This document shows, in pieces, positions 1-9,967 of a stretch of DNA of 64,000 bases. Source of the DNA: Sphingopyxis granuli NBRC 100800. Its GTDB lineage: Bacteria; Pseudomonadota; Alphaproteobacteria; Sphingomonadales; Sphingomonadaceae. Each line of letters starts with the position of its first letter. The first letter of the stretch is position 1. The position numbers were made by a program, and so were the translations under genes. Below the pieces are notes generated by a model. That model saw nothing but the letters and a program-made list of their open reading frames with translations. It had not been told where the DNA came from and did not search any database. The stretch covers positions 32,853 through 96,852 of the forward strand of contig NZ_BCUA01000005.1 of assembly GCF_001591045.1 (NCBI RefSeq), in the 5' to 3' direction.

Positions 1-1158
1 GCCCACCGACTTCATCGCGGTCGACAGCGTCGCCTCGGCGCCCTTGAACTTCTCGAAGGCGAAGCGCGGAATCTTGGTGACGACATAGTCGATGGTCGGT
101 TCGAACGACGCGGGCGTAACGCCGGTGATGTCGTTCATGATCTCGTCGAGCGTGTAGCCGACCGCCAGCTTCGCCGCGACCTTGGCGATCGGGAAGCCCG
201 TCGCCTTCGACGCCAGCGCCGAGGATCGCGACACGCGCGGGTTCATCTCGATCACGATCAGGCGGCCATCCTTCGGGTTGACCGCGAACTGCACGTTCGA
301 CCCGCCCGTTTCGACCCCGATCTCGCGCAGCACCGCGATGCTCGCGTTGCGCATGATCTGATATTCCTTGTCGGTCAGCGTCAGCGCGGGGGCAACGGTG
401 ATGCTGTCGCCGGTGTGCACGCCCATCGGATCGACATTCTCGATCGAGCAGATGATGATGCAATTGTCCTTGCGGTCGCGCACCACCTCCATCTCGAACT
501 CCTTCCAGCCGAGGAGCGATTCCTCGATCAGGACTTCGGTGGTGGGGGATGCGATCAGGCCGCCGCGAACGATGCCCTCGAACTCCTCGCGGTTATAGGC
601 GATGCCGCCGCCGGTGCCGCCGAGCGTGAAGGACGGGCGGATGATCGCGGGCAGGCCGGTGCGTTCGAGCACCGCGAACGCCTCTTCCATCGTGTGCGCG
701 ATGCCGCTGCGCGCGCTTTCGAGGCCGATCTTGTCCATCGCATCGCGGAACTTCAGCCGGTCCTCGGCCTTGTCGATCGCCTCGGCGTCGGCGCCGATCA
801 TCTCGACCCCGAACTTTTCGAGCGTCCCGTCCTGCGCGAGCGCGAGCGCGGTGTTGAGCGCGGTCTGTCCGCCCATCGTCGGCAGCACTGCCCACCCCCC
901 AGGAAACTCGGCGGTCTCCTTCTCGATGATCTTGGCGACGATCTCGGGCGTGATCGGCTCGACATAGGTCGCGTCGGCCAGTTCGGGATCGGTCATGATC
1001 GTCGCCGGGTTGGAGTTGACGAGGACGATGCGATAGCCCTCCTCCTTGAGCGCCTTGATCGCCTGCGTCCCCGAATAGTCGAACTCGCACGCCTGACCGA
1101 TGACGATCGGGCCGGCGCCGATGACGAGGATGGATTGGATGTCGGTTCTTTTGGGCAT
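1..1158 (-). CDS. carB: Carbamoyl-phosphate synthase large subunit (partial, C-terminus outside window)
   Basis: The 386 codons seen are the N-terminal third of CarB, which normally has about 1,070-1,100 residues. CarB makes carbamoyl phosphate from bicarbonate, ATP and the ammonia released by CarA, feeding pyrimidine and arginine synthesis in the cytoplasm. The start [20 protein letters not shown] is diagnostic, followed by the [10 protein letters not shown] block of the first ATP-grasp half and [17 protein letters not shown] near the window edge. The ATG at 1158 shares one base with the TAA of the upstream gene (TAATG), so translation is probably coupled to that inserted gene rather than directly to carA. 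The frame is open to position 1. The partial length reflects only the window boundary. Confidence 0.97.
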   Translation of the reverse strand, partial: MPKRTDIQSILVIGAGPIVIGQACEFDYSGTQAIKALKEEGYRIVLVNSNPATIMTDPELADATYVEPITPEIVAKIIEKETAEFPGGWAVLPTMGGQTALNTALALAQDGTLEKFGVEMIGADAEAIDKAEDRLKFRDAMDKIGLESARSGIAHTMEEAFAVLERTGLPAIIRPSFTLGGTGGGIAYNREEFEGIVRGGLIASPTTEVLIEESLLGWKEFEMEVVRDRKDNCIIICSIENVDPMGVHTGDSITVAPALTLTDKEYQIMRNASIAVLREIGVETGGSNVQFAVNPKDGRLIVIEMNPRVSRSSALASKATGFPIAKVAAKLAVGYTLDEIMNDITGVTPASFEPTIDYVVTKIPRFAFEKFKGAEATLSTAMKSVG

Positions 1159-1805
1159 TATATATTATCCAAATCGATGCCTGTGATATTCTTCACGAGG
1201 GATTTCAACGCATCTACGATCAAAGCAGCAACGGTTGCCTTGGTGGTTGCGGCCAATGTGACCTGAGCATCTTCCACAGCCATGAGGATGCCCACTTTTA
1301 CCTGAATTACTTTAAGCTGGCCCGCTTCCCACAGGGCCTTCGCGCTTTTGAGTGAACTCAGAAGACGGCTTCGTTCCATCCCATCAATCGGGAGATCATT
1401 GGTAGCCCGTATCGTTTCGTAGAGTTCTGCAAGGCCGTCTTTTACTACATAATATTCTTGGGAGTTGTGGTCGAGTGACACCAATCTATCCGATGCGGGC
1501 ACGCCGATCCTGGCCCCATGCTGCTCAAGGAATGCCACCACATTCTCGCTGAGTTCATCCTCAACCCATCGGAATCCGTCGGGTGAAAGCGCAACTCTCT
1601 GCTCACTGATCGGTCCGAGGTGCCGGCGCACATTGACCAAGTTGGAAAAAGTATAATCCGCAAAAAATGTATCCCGCCACGCAGGGTTAAATGTCAGATT
1701 ATACTTCTCCAGAATCTCCCCTATCTGAAAATGCGTCTTATTGGAGGTGAGAGTTTCGTTGTACAACGCGACAACAAACACCTCTATAAAGGTGGAGAGT
1801 TTCAC
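1158..1805 (-). CDS. Unknown protein inserted between carA and carB
   Basis: I do not recognise this 215-residue protein. The N-terminal 80 residues (helix-rich, with an [19 protein letters not shown] stretch) could form a winged-helix fold. The C-terminal 40 are Ala/Val/Thr-rich ([20 protein letters not shown]). No signal peptide or catalytic motif is visible. It starts with GTG at 1805, overlapping the carA stop by four bases (GTGA), and its TAA overlaps the carB ATG by one (TAATG), so it is a true operon member. Its base composition is clearly more AT-rich than both neighbours and its codon use includes many A/T third positions, which suggests recent acquisition. Function unknown. Confidence 0.8.
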   Translation of the reverse strand: MKLSTFIEVFVVALYNETLTSNKTHFQIGEILEKYNLTFNPAWRDTFFADYTFSNLVNVRRHLGPISEQRVALSPDGFRWVEDELSENVVAFLEQHGARIGVPASDRLVSLDHNSQEYYVVKDGLAELYETIRATNDLPIDGMERSRLLSSLKSAKALWEAGQLKVIQVKVGILMAVEDAQVTLAATTKATVAALIVDALKSLVKNITGIDLDNI

Positions 1806-2986
1806 TTAAGCCCACCCACGAACTTCTCGAACAGATAAAAGCTGTCCTGCGGCCCTGGGCTCGCCTCAGGGTGATATTGCACGCTGAACGCCTGCTTGCC
1901 CGTGATCGCGATGCCGCAGTTCGATCCGTCGAACAGGCTCTTGTGCGTCTCGACCACGCCCGCGGGAAGCGTCGCGGCGTCGACCGCGAAGCCGTGGTTC
2001 ATGCTGGTGATCTCGACCACGCCGTCTTCCGCGCGCTGCACGGGGTGGTTCGCGCCGCGGTGGCCTTGATGCATCTTCACCGTCCTGGCACCGACCGCGA
2101 TGCCCAGCATCTGGTGGCCGAGGCAGATGCCGAACAGCGGAATGTCGCGGTCGAGCAGCCCGCGGATCACCGGCACCGCATATTCCCCCGTCGCCGCGGG
2201 GTCGCCGGGGCCGTTCGACAAGAACACGCCGTCGGGCTTGTGGCTCAGCACCTCGTCCAGCGTCGCGGTCGCGGGAACCACGGTGACGCGCGCGCCGGCC
2301 TTCACCAGGTTGCGGAAGATATTGTCCTTCGCGCCATAATCGATCGCGACGACATGCGGGCGCGCATCGCCCCCGGCGCTCGCATAGCCCTGTCCCAGCG
2401 CCCACGCGCCGCCGGTCCAGTCGCCCGTGTCCGCGCGGCTGACGCCCTTCGCCAGATCGAGGCCTTCCAGCCCAGGCCACCCCCGCGCCATGGCGAGCAG
2501 TTCGTCGATGTCGAACCGGCCGTCGGGGCTGTGTGCGATCACGCCGTTCGGCGCCCCCGCGTCGCGGATGCGGCGGGTCAGCGCGCGGGTGTCGATCCCC
2601 GCCAGCCCGATCACGCCCTGTTCGGCCATCCATTCGGGCAGCGGCTGGACGCTGCGGAAGTTGCTGGGCGTCGTCGGCAGCTCGCGCGTGATGCAGCCGA
2701 CCGCGCCGTGCACGCCGCGCTCCATATCCTCCGGGTTCGCGCCGACGTTGCCGATGTGCGGAAAGGTGAAGGTGACGATCTGCCCGGCATAGCTCGGGTC
2801 GGTCAGTATCTCCTGATATCCCGTCATCGCGGTGTTGAAGCAGACCTCGCCCACCGCCGCCCCGGCGGCGCCATAACCGATGCCCCACAGCAGCGCGCCG
2901 TCGGCGAGGACGAGTACGCCGGTGGCGCCGGCGGGCTGTTTTGCGGGCGCGACTTCAGGCGCGGCGGACGGGGTGGCTGGTGCCAT
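1802..2986 (-). CDS. carA: Carbamoyl-phosphate synthase small subunit
   Basis: A 394-residue glutaminase subunit that releases ammonia from glutamine and channels it to CarB. The N-terminal CPSase domain contains GYQEILTDPSYAGQIV and GVGCITREL-type blocks. The C-terminal class I glutamine amidotransferase domain has the nucleophile in GICLGHQ (Cys about 288) and the His/Glu pair in QYHPEASPGP (about 372 and 374). The ATG at 2986 is preceded by GGAG and gives a short Ala/Pro-rich leader before the conserved domain. The frame stays open further upstream, but that part is non-homologous. The stop overlaps the next gene by four bases (GTGA). Confidence 0.97.
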   Translation of the reverse strand: MAPATPSAAPEVAPAKQPAGATGVLVLADGALLWGIGYGAAGAAVGEVCFNTAMTGYQEILTDPSYAGQIVTFTFPHIGNVGANPEDMERGVHGAVGCITRELPTTPSNFRSVQPLPEWMAEQGVIGLAGIDTRALTRRIRDAGAPNGVIAHSPDGRFDIDELLAMARGWPGLEGLDLAKGVSRADTGDWTGGAWALGQGYASAGGDARPHVVAIDYGAKDNIFRNLVKAGARVTVVPATATLDEVLSHKPDGVFLSNGPGDPAATGEYAVPVIRGLLDRDIPLFGICLGHQMLGIAVGARTVKMHQGHRGANHPVQRAEDGVVEITSMNHGFAVDAATLPAGVVETHKSLFDGSNCGIAITGKQAFSVQYHPEASPGPQDSFYLFEKFVGGLK

Positions 2987-3118
2987 CGAGCATGCTCCGG
3001 TGGGAAGGCTAAACGGCCGATCACCTATGCGCCAAAAAAGTGATTCACAAGCTATCGGATTATGAATCTTCCCGCTAAGGGTGCTCCTTTCCGAAATGGC
3101 AGCGCAAGAGGACACGCA

Positions 3119-3571
3119 ATGATTCGCGAGGACATCAAGGCTGCGCAGGTTGCCGCGATGAAGGCCGGCGACAAGGCGCGTCTGGGCACCATCCGGCTGA
3201 TGCTGGCCAAGATCAAGGATCGCGACATCGAGCTTCGCACCGGCACCCCGCCGGCCGACGACGACGTGCTGGTCGTCGACGTGCTGCAGAAGATGGTCAA
3301 GCAGCGGCGCGAATCGATTGCGATGTACGAACAGGGCGGCCGCCAGGAACTCGCCGACGCCGAAGCGGCCGAGGTCGCGGTGATCGAGGATTTCCTTCCC
3401 ACGCAGCTGGACGAGGACGAAGCCAGGGCCGCGATCGCGGCGATCGTCGCCGAACTCGGCGCGACGAGCGTCAAGGACATGGGCAAGGTCATGGCCGCGG
3501 TGAAGGACCGCCACGGCAGCCAGCTCGACATGAGCAAGGCGAGCGGTTGGGTGAAGGCGGCGCTGGGCTGA
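3119..3571 (+). CDS. GatB/YqeY domain protein
   Basis: A 150-residue protein of the stand-alone YqeY family, related to the tRNA-binding tail domain of the GatB amidotransferase subunit. Typical features are the start MIREDIKAAQVAAMKAGDK, the central KQRRESIAMYEQGGRQELADAE and the end VKDMGKVMAAVKDRHGSQLDMSKASGWVKAAL. The ATG at 3119 follows AGAGGA at good spacing. An in-frame ATG at 3062 would add 19 residues that match nothing in the family. It is divergent from carA across 132 bases and, as in other sphingomonads, lies upstream of dnaG-rpoD. The precise role of free-standing YqeY proteins is not settled; a tRNA-linked function is likely. Confidence 0.92.
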   Translation: MIREDIKAAQVAAMKAGDKARLGTIRLMLAKIKDRDIELRTGTPPADDDVLVVDVLQKMVKQRRESIAMYEQGGRQELADAEAAEVAVIEDFLPTQLDEDEARAAIAAIVAELGATSVKDMGKVMAAVKDRHGSQLDMSKASGWVKAALG

Positions 3572-3630
3572 AAAGGCTCTAACTCCTCCCGCAAGCCGGA
3601 GGGGGACTGGTCGGGTGATCGAGCGCACAT

Positions 3631-3666
3631 CTCCCCTCCCGCTTGCGGGAGGGGTCGGGGGAGGGC
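3631..3666. repeat. 36-bp inverted repeat, left copy (DUF559 cassette)
   Basis: This 36-base segment contains an internal palindrome (CCCCTCCCGCTTGCGGGAGG, positions 3633-3652) followed by a GGGGTCGGGGGAGGG tail. Its exact reverse complement lies at 4016-4051, on the other side of the DUF559 gene. The purine-rich tail can also act as ribosome-binding site for that gene. Confidence 0.9.
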
Positions 3667-3669
3667 CTG

Positions 3670-4056
3670 TTGGACAAGGGCTACAAACGACCGACCGCAC
3701 GCTCCCGCGAACTACGGCTGAACGCCACCGACGCCGAACGAAAGCTTTGGGCGCAAATCAGCGCGCGAAAGGTCGCAGGCGTCCGCTTCAATCGCCAGCT
3801 CCCGATCGGGCCCTTCATCTGCGATTTCGTGTCGCGCGGCACCAGGCTAGTCATCGAAGTCGATGGCGGGCAACACGCGGTTGATGTAGCGAAGGACGAA
3901 GCACGCACGGCCTATCTGGAAGCGCGGGGTTATCGGGTGATCCGGTTCTGGAACAATGATGTGTTGGAACGGATCGAGGGGGTCGTGAGCGAGATCGAAC
4001 ACCTGCTTGCAACATGCCCTCCCCCGACCCCTCCCGCAAGCGGGAGGGGAGATTAG
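3670..4056 (+). CDS. DUF559 endonuclease-like protein
   Basis: A 128-residue DUF559 protein, a Vsr/PD-(D/E)XK-like nuclease fold family often annotated as endonuclease domain-containing. The family core is visible: NATDAERKLWAQISARKVAG, FNRQLPIGPFICDF, and the putative metal site in LVIEVDGGQH (about residues 60-70), then YRVIRFWNNDVL. No ATG is available. TTG at 3670 follows GGGGGAGGGC of the left repeat, and a TTG at 3643 inside the repeat is an alternative. The last ten or so codons (PPPTPPASGRGD) are encoded by the right inverted repeat, so the gene and its flanks evolve as one unit. The TAG stop shares one base with the dnaG start. Substrate unknown. Confidence 0.85.
   Translation: MDKGYKRPTARSRELRLNATDAERKLWAQISARKVAGVRFNRQLPIGPFICDFVSRGTRLVIEVDGGQHAVDVAKDEARTAYLEARGYRVIRFWNNDVLERIEGVVSEIEHLLATCPPPTPPASGRGD
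4016..4051. repeat. 36-bp inverted repeat, right copy, carrying the dnaG ribosome-binding site
   Basis: This is the exact reverse complement of 3631-3666. It encodes the C-terminus of the DUF559 protein. Its end, GGGAGGGGAG, lies 4-5 bases before the GTG start of dnaG, so it provides the primase ribosome-binding site. Confidence 0.9.
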
Positions 4057-5939
4057 TGGCCCTCACCCCGCAATGGCTCGACGAACTGCGCTCGCGCGTC
4101 ACGCTGTCCACGCTGATCGGACGGACGGTGAAGATCACGCGCGCGGGGCGCGAGTACAAGGCCTGCTGCCCCTTCCATAACGAAAAGACGCCCAGCTTCA
4201 CGATCAACGACGAAAAGGGCTTCTATCACTGCTTCGGCTGCGGCGCGCACGGCGACGCGATCCGCTGGATGACCGACCAGCGCGGCCTGTCGTTCATGGA
4301 CGCGGTCAAGGAACTCGCCGCCGAAGCGGGCATGGAGGTCCCCGCCCCCGACCCGCGCGCCGCGAAGAAGGCCGAGGCGCAGGCCAGCCTGCGCGACGTC
4401 GTGCAGGCCGCCGCCGACTGGTTCGCGCAGCAGCTCGGCAGCGGCAACGGCGCCCCGGCGCGCGACTATCTGGCGAAGCGCGGCATTTCGGACGCGACCC
4501 GCGACGCCTTCGGTTTCGGCCTCGCCCCCGACAGCCGCAGCGCGCTAAAGGAGGCGCTGAAGAAATTTCCCACCGCGATGCTCGTCGAATCGGGGATGCT
4601 GATCTCGGTCGAAGAGAAAGAGCCATACGACCGTTTCCGCGGCCGCCTGATGATTCCGATCCGCGACGCGCGCGGGCGGGTGATCGCGTTCGGCGGGCGC
4701 ATCCTGGGCGACGGTGAGCCCAAATATCTGAACTCGCCCGACACGCCGCTGTTCGACAAGGGGCGCACCCTGTTCAACCTCGACAAGGCGAGCCCGGCAT
4801 CGCGCCGCACCGACCGCATCATCGTCGTCGAGGGCTATATGGACGTGATCGCGCTCGCAGAGGCGGGGATCGCCGACGCGGTCGCGCCGCTCGGCACCGC
4901 GCTCACCGAAAGCCAGCTCGGCCTGCTGTGGCGGATGGTGCCTGTGCCGCTGCTCTGCTTCGACGGCGACGCGGCGGGGCAGAAGGCGGCGATGCGCGCC
5001 GCGACACGCGCGCTGCCGCTGCTCCGTCCCGGCTTCAGCCTTGCCTTCGCGACCCTGCCCGCCGGGCAGGACCCCGACGACCTCGTCCGTGCGAAGGGCG
5101 CCGAAGGCTTCGCCAGCGTGCTCGACGACGCCCAGCCGCTCGTCGAACGGCTGTGGATGCACGAGGTTGCGGCGGCGGCGCTGAACACGCCGGAGGAGCG
5201 GGCGGCGCTCAAGGCGCGGCTGCTGGCCCACGCCGACGCGATCCAGGATCCCGACGTGCGCCACCATTATCGCGAGGCCTTTCGCGAGCGGCTCGACACG
5301 CTGTTCGCGCGCGCGCGGCCCGAACGCGGCCCGCGCGTCCCGTGGGCGCCGCAGGGGCAGCGCGGCGGCGGGCGGCGCTTTCAGCCCGACCCGCGGCTGC
5401 AGCCGCCCGCCGACGAGACGCGGTCGATCGGACAGGCGGGAATCGCCACCCCGCTCGCGGCGGCGCTGATCGGCGGATTGCTGCGCTATCCCGAGGTGTT
5501 GCGCCGCCACGAGGAGGCGCTGGCGCGACTCCCGGTGCCCGATTCCGCCGACGCCGAACTGCTCGGCCTGATGCTTGACATCGCGATGCGCGAAGAAGGG
5601 CTTGATACCGAGGGGTTGCTTGCCATATTGGAGCCGATGAAAGTGTATAATAGGGCGATGGCATTGCTCAGAGCCGACCGAATGCACTTCTCGTTCAATC
5701 GACGGCTGGAAGGCGATGAAGGGGTTGCTAAGGCGCGGGAAACCGCGCTGCGCGACCTTGACGAATATATCGGCGTGCTGGTGACGCAGCCCGAAATCCG
5801 TGCCCGGCTGGCCGAGGCGACCGCGGATTTCCAGCGGACGATGGACGACGAAGGCCTGGCGCGGCAGCAGAAACTGCGCGCGATGGACGAGGAACTGACC
5901 CGCAGGCTGGCCGCGCTGTCCGACAGCAGCCAGCTCTGA
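4056..5939 (+). CDS. dnaG: DNA primase
   Basis: A 627-residue primase that makes RNA primers for replication and docks on DnaB helicase. The CHC2 zinc ribbon is at about residues 38-62 (CPFH and CFGC). The TOPRIM core has IIVVEGYMDVIAL and the CFDGDAAG metal site. A Pro/Arg-rich linker follows (about 420-460), then a helical DnaB-binding tail. The preferred start is GTG at 4056, directly after AGGGGAG in the flanking repeat, giving the normal N-terminus ALTPQWLDELRSR. An in-frame ATG at 4014 would add 14 repeat-encoded residues. It overlaps the DUF559 stop by one base (TAGTG) and is followed 30 bases later by rpoD, the classic macromolecular-synthesis arrangement. Confidence 0.97.
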   Translation: MALTPQWLDELRSRVTLSTLIGRTVKITRAGREYKACCPFHNEKTPSFTINDEKGFYHCFGCGAHGDAIRWMTDQRGLSFMDAVKELAAEAGMEVPAPDPRAAKKAEAQASLRDVVQAAADWFAQQLGSGNGAPARDYLAKRGISDATRDAFGFGLAPDSRSALKEALKKFPTAMLVESGMLISVEEKEPYDRFRGRLMIPIRDARGRVIAFGGRILGDGEPKYLNSPDTPLFDKGRTLFNLDKASPASRRTDRIIVVEGYMDVIALAEAGIADAVAPLGTALTESQLGLLWRMVPVPLLCFDGDAAGQKAAMRAATRALPLLRPGFSLAFATLPAGQDPDDLVRAKGAEGFASVLDDAQPLVERLWMHEVAAAALNTPEERAALKARLLAHADAIQDPDVRHHYREAFRERLDTLFARARPERGPRVPWAPQGQRGGGRRFQPDPRLQPPADETRSIGQAGIATPLAAALIGGLLRYPEVLRRHEEALARLPVPDSADAELLGLMLDIAMREEGLDTEGLLAILEPMKVYNRAMALLRADRMHFSFNRRLEGDEGVAKARETALRDLDEYIGVLVTQPEIRARLAEATADFQRTMDDEGLARQQKLRAMDEELTRRLAALSDSSQL

Positions 5940-5969
5940 CCATTTGATGCCCCAAGGCAGGAACAACGC

Positions 5970-7976
<2,007 letters not shown>

Positions 7977-8054
7977 GCGCGCGCGTTCCGGCGGCGGGGC
8001 CCGGGCTGAACCGCCCAAGCCCTCTCCTCTTCAGGGGGTGACACATCATCTCGT

Positions 8055-8134
8055 GTCCCCGCGCAGGCGGGGACCCAGAGCGGCCCGACGCCACCTTGTT
8101 GCTATCCGCTCTGGGCCCCCGCCTGCGCGGGAGC
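8055..8134. repeat. Imperfect inverted repeat with about 29-base arms
   Basis: The left arm at 8055-8083 (GTCCCCGCGCAGGCGGGGAC then CCAGAGCGG) is matched by its near-exact reverse complement at 8106-8134, with a 22-base loop. Each arm is itself palindromic. It belongs to the intergenic REP-like repeats that are frequent in this window. Confidence 0.8.
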
Positions 8135-8271
8135 ACTCGGCTGCTCGATCCGGACCCGAATTCGGATGCCCCCACTCGCGTCGTTGCGAGCGGAGCGAAG
8201 CAACCCAGGGCGGTTACCGCCAATGACCATCTTGAATATGTTCGGGAATCATCATTTTCCGGCAAGGAACC

Positions 8272-8343
8272 GTTCCCCGGCGAAAGCCGGGGTCCACGCG
8301 AGGCAATATTACGCCATCTGGACCCCGGCTTTCGCCGGGGAAC
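8272..8343. repeat. REP-like inverted repeat, GTTCCCCGGCGAAAGCC family, copy 1
   Basis: Two perfect 25-base arms (8272-8296 and 8319-8343, within a base or two) start GTTCCCCGGCGAAAGCCGGG and enclose a loop containing ACGCCATC. A second copy with the same flanking CCGGAAAGGAACC-type sequence and the same loop end lies at 47078-47148. A degenerate one lies at 11042-11118. Confidence 0.85.
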
Positions 8344-8554
8344 AGGCCCGAGTATTTGCAGCGGAGAAGCCGCGCGGCAATCCGGAGCGGGCAGTAGCGT
8401 CCGGAAAACCCGAATCCCAACGCGGCATAAAGTTTTGCCCCACCGCTATGCTGCACCGCACAAATATTTTGCCGCCACGGTCTTCAAATTTTCATCTTCG
8501 CGCCCCAGATAGCGACCCGCCGGATGGATCGGGCTTCATTCGCCATTCATTAGG

Positions 8555-8591
8555 CACCCATCAAATGGTGATCCTTCCCATTCGTTGGGAA
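8555..8591. promoter_or_regulatory. Tandem dyads, possible enhancer-binding-protein sites
   Basis: Two short dyads lie about 75-110 bases upstream of the sigma-54 promoter: CACCCATCAAATGGTG (8555-8570) and TTCCCATTCGTTGGGAA (8575-8591). The position suits activator sites for a sigma-54 enhancer-binding protein such as PspF. The assignment is inference from symmetry and distance only. Confidence 0.45.
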
Positions 8592-8664
8592 TCGATGCAT
8601 CGAAAAAGGCACCGGATGGCGCATATCAGCCCGAAAACGCCCGAAAACGGAGAGAAAGCCCGAA

Positions 8665-8682
8665 TTGGCACGCCCGTTGCTT
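8665..8682 (+). promoter_or_regulatory. Sigma-54 (RpoN) promoter
   Basis: TTGGCACGCCCGTTGCTT matches the sigma-54 consensus TGGCACG-N4-TTGCW at every conserved base. The -24 GG (8667-8668) and -12 GC (8679-8680) have the required ten-base separation. Transcription would start near 8692 and read into the PspC-domain gene at 8736. Confidence 0.8.
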
Positions 8683-8735
8683 TGGAACGGACATGGGTGG
8701 GGAACGGCCCACCGCCAGGACGAAAGACGAACAAG

Positions 8736-9017
8736 ATGGAACAGGAAACCACCAATCTCTTCCGCCGCCGCGATACCTTCTTCGGCATCTGCGAGGCCGT
8801 GGGCCAGGATTTCGGCTTCAACCCGCTGTACCTGCGGCTCGCCTTCATCGCGCCGCTCTTCTTCTTCCCGGTGCAGACCTTCGCCGCCTATTTCGCGCTG
8901 GGGGGCATCGTGCTCGCCTCGCGCCTGATCTTCCCCGCCAGGACCGCGCCCGCGGCGACAGAGGCGGAAACGGAAACGCGCACGCCGCAGACCGAAGAGA
9001 TGGCCCTCGCGGCTTGA
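8736..9017 (+). CDS. PspC-domain membrane protein
   Basis: A 93-residue protein whose first 65 residues form a PspC domain: a charged start (NLFRRRDTFFGICEAVGQDFGF), then LRLAFIAPLFFFPVQTFAAYFALGGIVLAS with one or two membrane segments. PspC proteins sense or transmit envelope stress in the phage-shock response. The tail (Ala/Glu/Thr-rich) is probably disordered. The ATG at 8736 is preceded only by a weak purine stretch; the frame continues upstream through non-conserved sequence. No pspA or pspB neighbour is present, yet the gene has a consensus sigma-54 promoter, the usual psp control mode. A 13-bp terminator-like hairpin follows. Confidence 0.85.
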   Translation: MEQETTNLFRRRDTFFGICEAVGQDFGFNPLYLRLAFIAPLFFFPVQTFAAYFALGGIVLASRLIFPARTAPAATEAETETRTPQTEEMALAA

Positions 9018-9023
9018 GGGCTT

Positions 9024-9062
9024 GCGGGGCGGGGCCGCCCCTCTCTGGCCCCGCCCCGCTTC
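9024..9062 (+). terminator. Terminator-like hairpin after the PspC gene
   Basis: A perfect 13-bp GC stem (GCGGGGCGGGGCC at 9024-9036 with its complement at 9047-9059) encloses a ten-base loop and begins seven bases after the stop. There is no strong U tract, so termination is likely but not certain. Confidence 0.55.
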
Positions 9063-9186
9063 CCCGATCCCGCGGCGTTCCACTGGCGCCGCGGTCCCTG
9101 GGGACCGGCAGTTCCCTTGCCTGCCGGTCCCCTTGCTTCTGTCCCGTGCGGGGACAGGCGCGCGGCACTTTGCCGGCGCCTCATAA

Positions 9187-9205
9187 ACGCGACGTTTACG
9201 ACGAT
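9187..9205. promoter_or_regulatory. Dyad TAAACG-CGA-CGTTTA (shared motif, site 1)
   Basis: The sequence ATAAACGCGACGTTTACGACG contains a perfect six-base dyad. It includes GACGTTTACG, which also occurs, with one or two changes, upstream of the MoxR gene (10161-10176) and, inverted, upstream of the VWA gene (12777-12796). It is a possible operator about 70-85 bases before the 9274 start. Confidence 0.45.
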
Positions 9206-9273
9206 GCTCTAGGACTGGCCTTCGCATATCCAACGGCGCGACCCGACCATCGCGCCCCAGAGAGGATGAGACG

Positions 9274-9945
9274 TTGAGCCAGTCGCCCCAGCAAAAGCTG
9301 CCGACGCGCGGTATCGCCGAACTGCTCGATTCGCTGGTCGCGAGCGAGGGAACGGGCGCGCATCCGCATGTCCGGTCCGGCCGCCTCAGCCAGGGCGGCG
9401 ACGCGATGCGCAACCTGGCCGATGCGGTCCATTTCCTGTGCCTGCTGCACGGGCGCCACCCCGGGGTGGTCGACAGCGCGGCGCGCAAGGCGGTCGATCC
9501 GGCATCGCGCGCCTGGATGGAGGAGGCCGCGCAGGCCTTCGCCGACGAGCGCGCCTTCCTGTCGCAGGTCGCCGCCGCCGCCGGCCCGGTGCCGAGCACG
9601 CCGGGGCAGGACCAGTGCGAGGCCGCGGTCGCGGCCCAGTGCAAGGCGCTCGATATGCTCGCCGAATCGGACCGCCACGGCTGCGCGGTCGGCGCCGCGA
9701 TCGCGCTGGCGCTCGACTGGCGCACGATCCGCGTCCTGCTCGACATCAGCGCGCAGCGGCTCGACCTGTCGCCGCCAGGCTGCGCGCTGCCCGACCTGCC
9801 GGGCACCGCGCGCCTCGCGGGCGCGATCGCCCAGACCCCGGCAATAGAGCGCGCGCTCACCTTCGGCGCCCAGCAGCTGCTCGCGCAGCACAGCGGCCTG
9901 TGGGACCTGCTCGCCGCCCGCGCTGCCGCGCGCACGCATTCCTGA
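9274..9945 (+). CDS. Conserved hypothetical protein (sphingomonad-type)
   Basis: A 223-residue, Ala-rich, predicted all-helical soluble protein of unknown function. It opens with QKLPTRGIAELLDSLVASEG and has a conserved-looking HFLCLLHGRHPGVVD segment and several Cys and His residues (CLLHGRH, QCEAAVAAQCKALDML) but no catalytic motif I know. It starts with TTG at 9274, five bases after GAGGATGAG. It stands alone, with a terminator-like hairpin upstream and a repeat downstream. It may share the GACGTTTACG operator with the MoxR/VWA pair. Confidence 0.7.
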   Translation: MSQSPQQKLPTRGIAELLDSLVASEGTGAHPHVRSGRLSQGGDAMRNLADAVHFLCLLHGRHPGVVDSAARKAVDPASRAWMEEAAQAFADERAFLSQVAAAAGPVPSTPGQDQCEAAVAAQCKALDMLAESDRHGCAVGAAIALALDWRTIRVLLDISAQRLDLSPPGCALPDLPGTARLAGAIAQTPAIERALTFGAQQLLAQHSGLWDLLAARAAARTHS

Positions 9946-9967
9946 AACGGGATATCCGGACTCGTCA

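Larger units (their letters stand above)
7977..8735. other. 759-base intergenic region: repeats, then sigma-54 promoter region
   Basis: No convincing gene lies between rpoD and the PspC gene. The left part holds three REP-like elements (8055-8134, 8272-8343 and fragments of the GCGAGCGGCGAAGCC family near 8182-8215 and 8364-8390). The right part is less GC-rich and holds two short dyads and a sigma-54 promoter, listed separately. Open frames here translate the repeats and look random. Confidence 0.8.

Noticed and set aside
2987..3700. N-terminal extension of carA
   Set aside because: The frame is open upstream, but it translates the divergent GatB/YqeY gene and the repeat; the conserved CarA start with its ribosome-binding site is at 2986.
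8055..8390. CRISPR array after rpoD
   Set aside because: The repeats are inverted, not direct, and of different families; there is no regular spacing and no cas gene.
8166..8735. Extended N-terminus of the PspC gene
   Set aside because: The upstream codons translate repeats and the sigma-54 promoter itself, which would then lie inside the gene.
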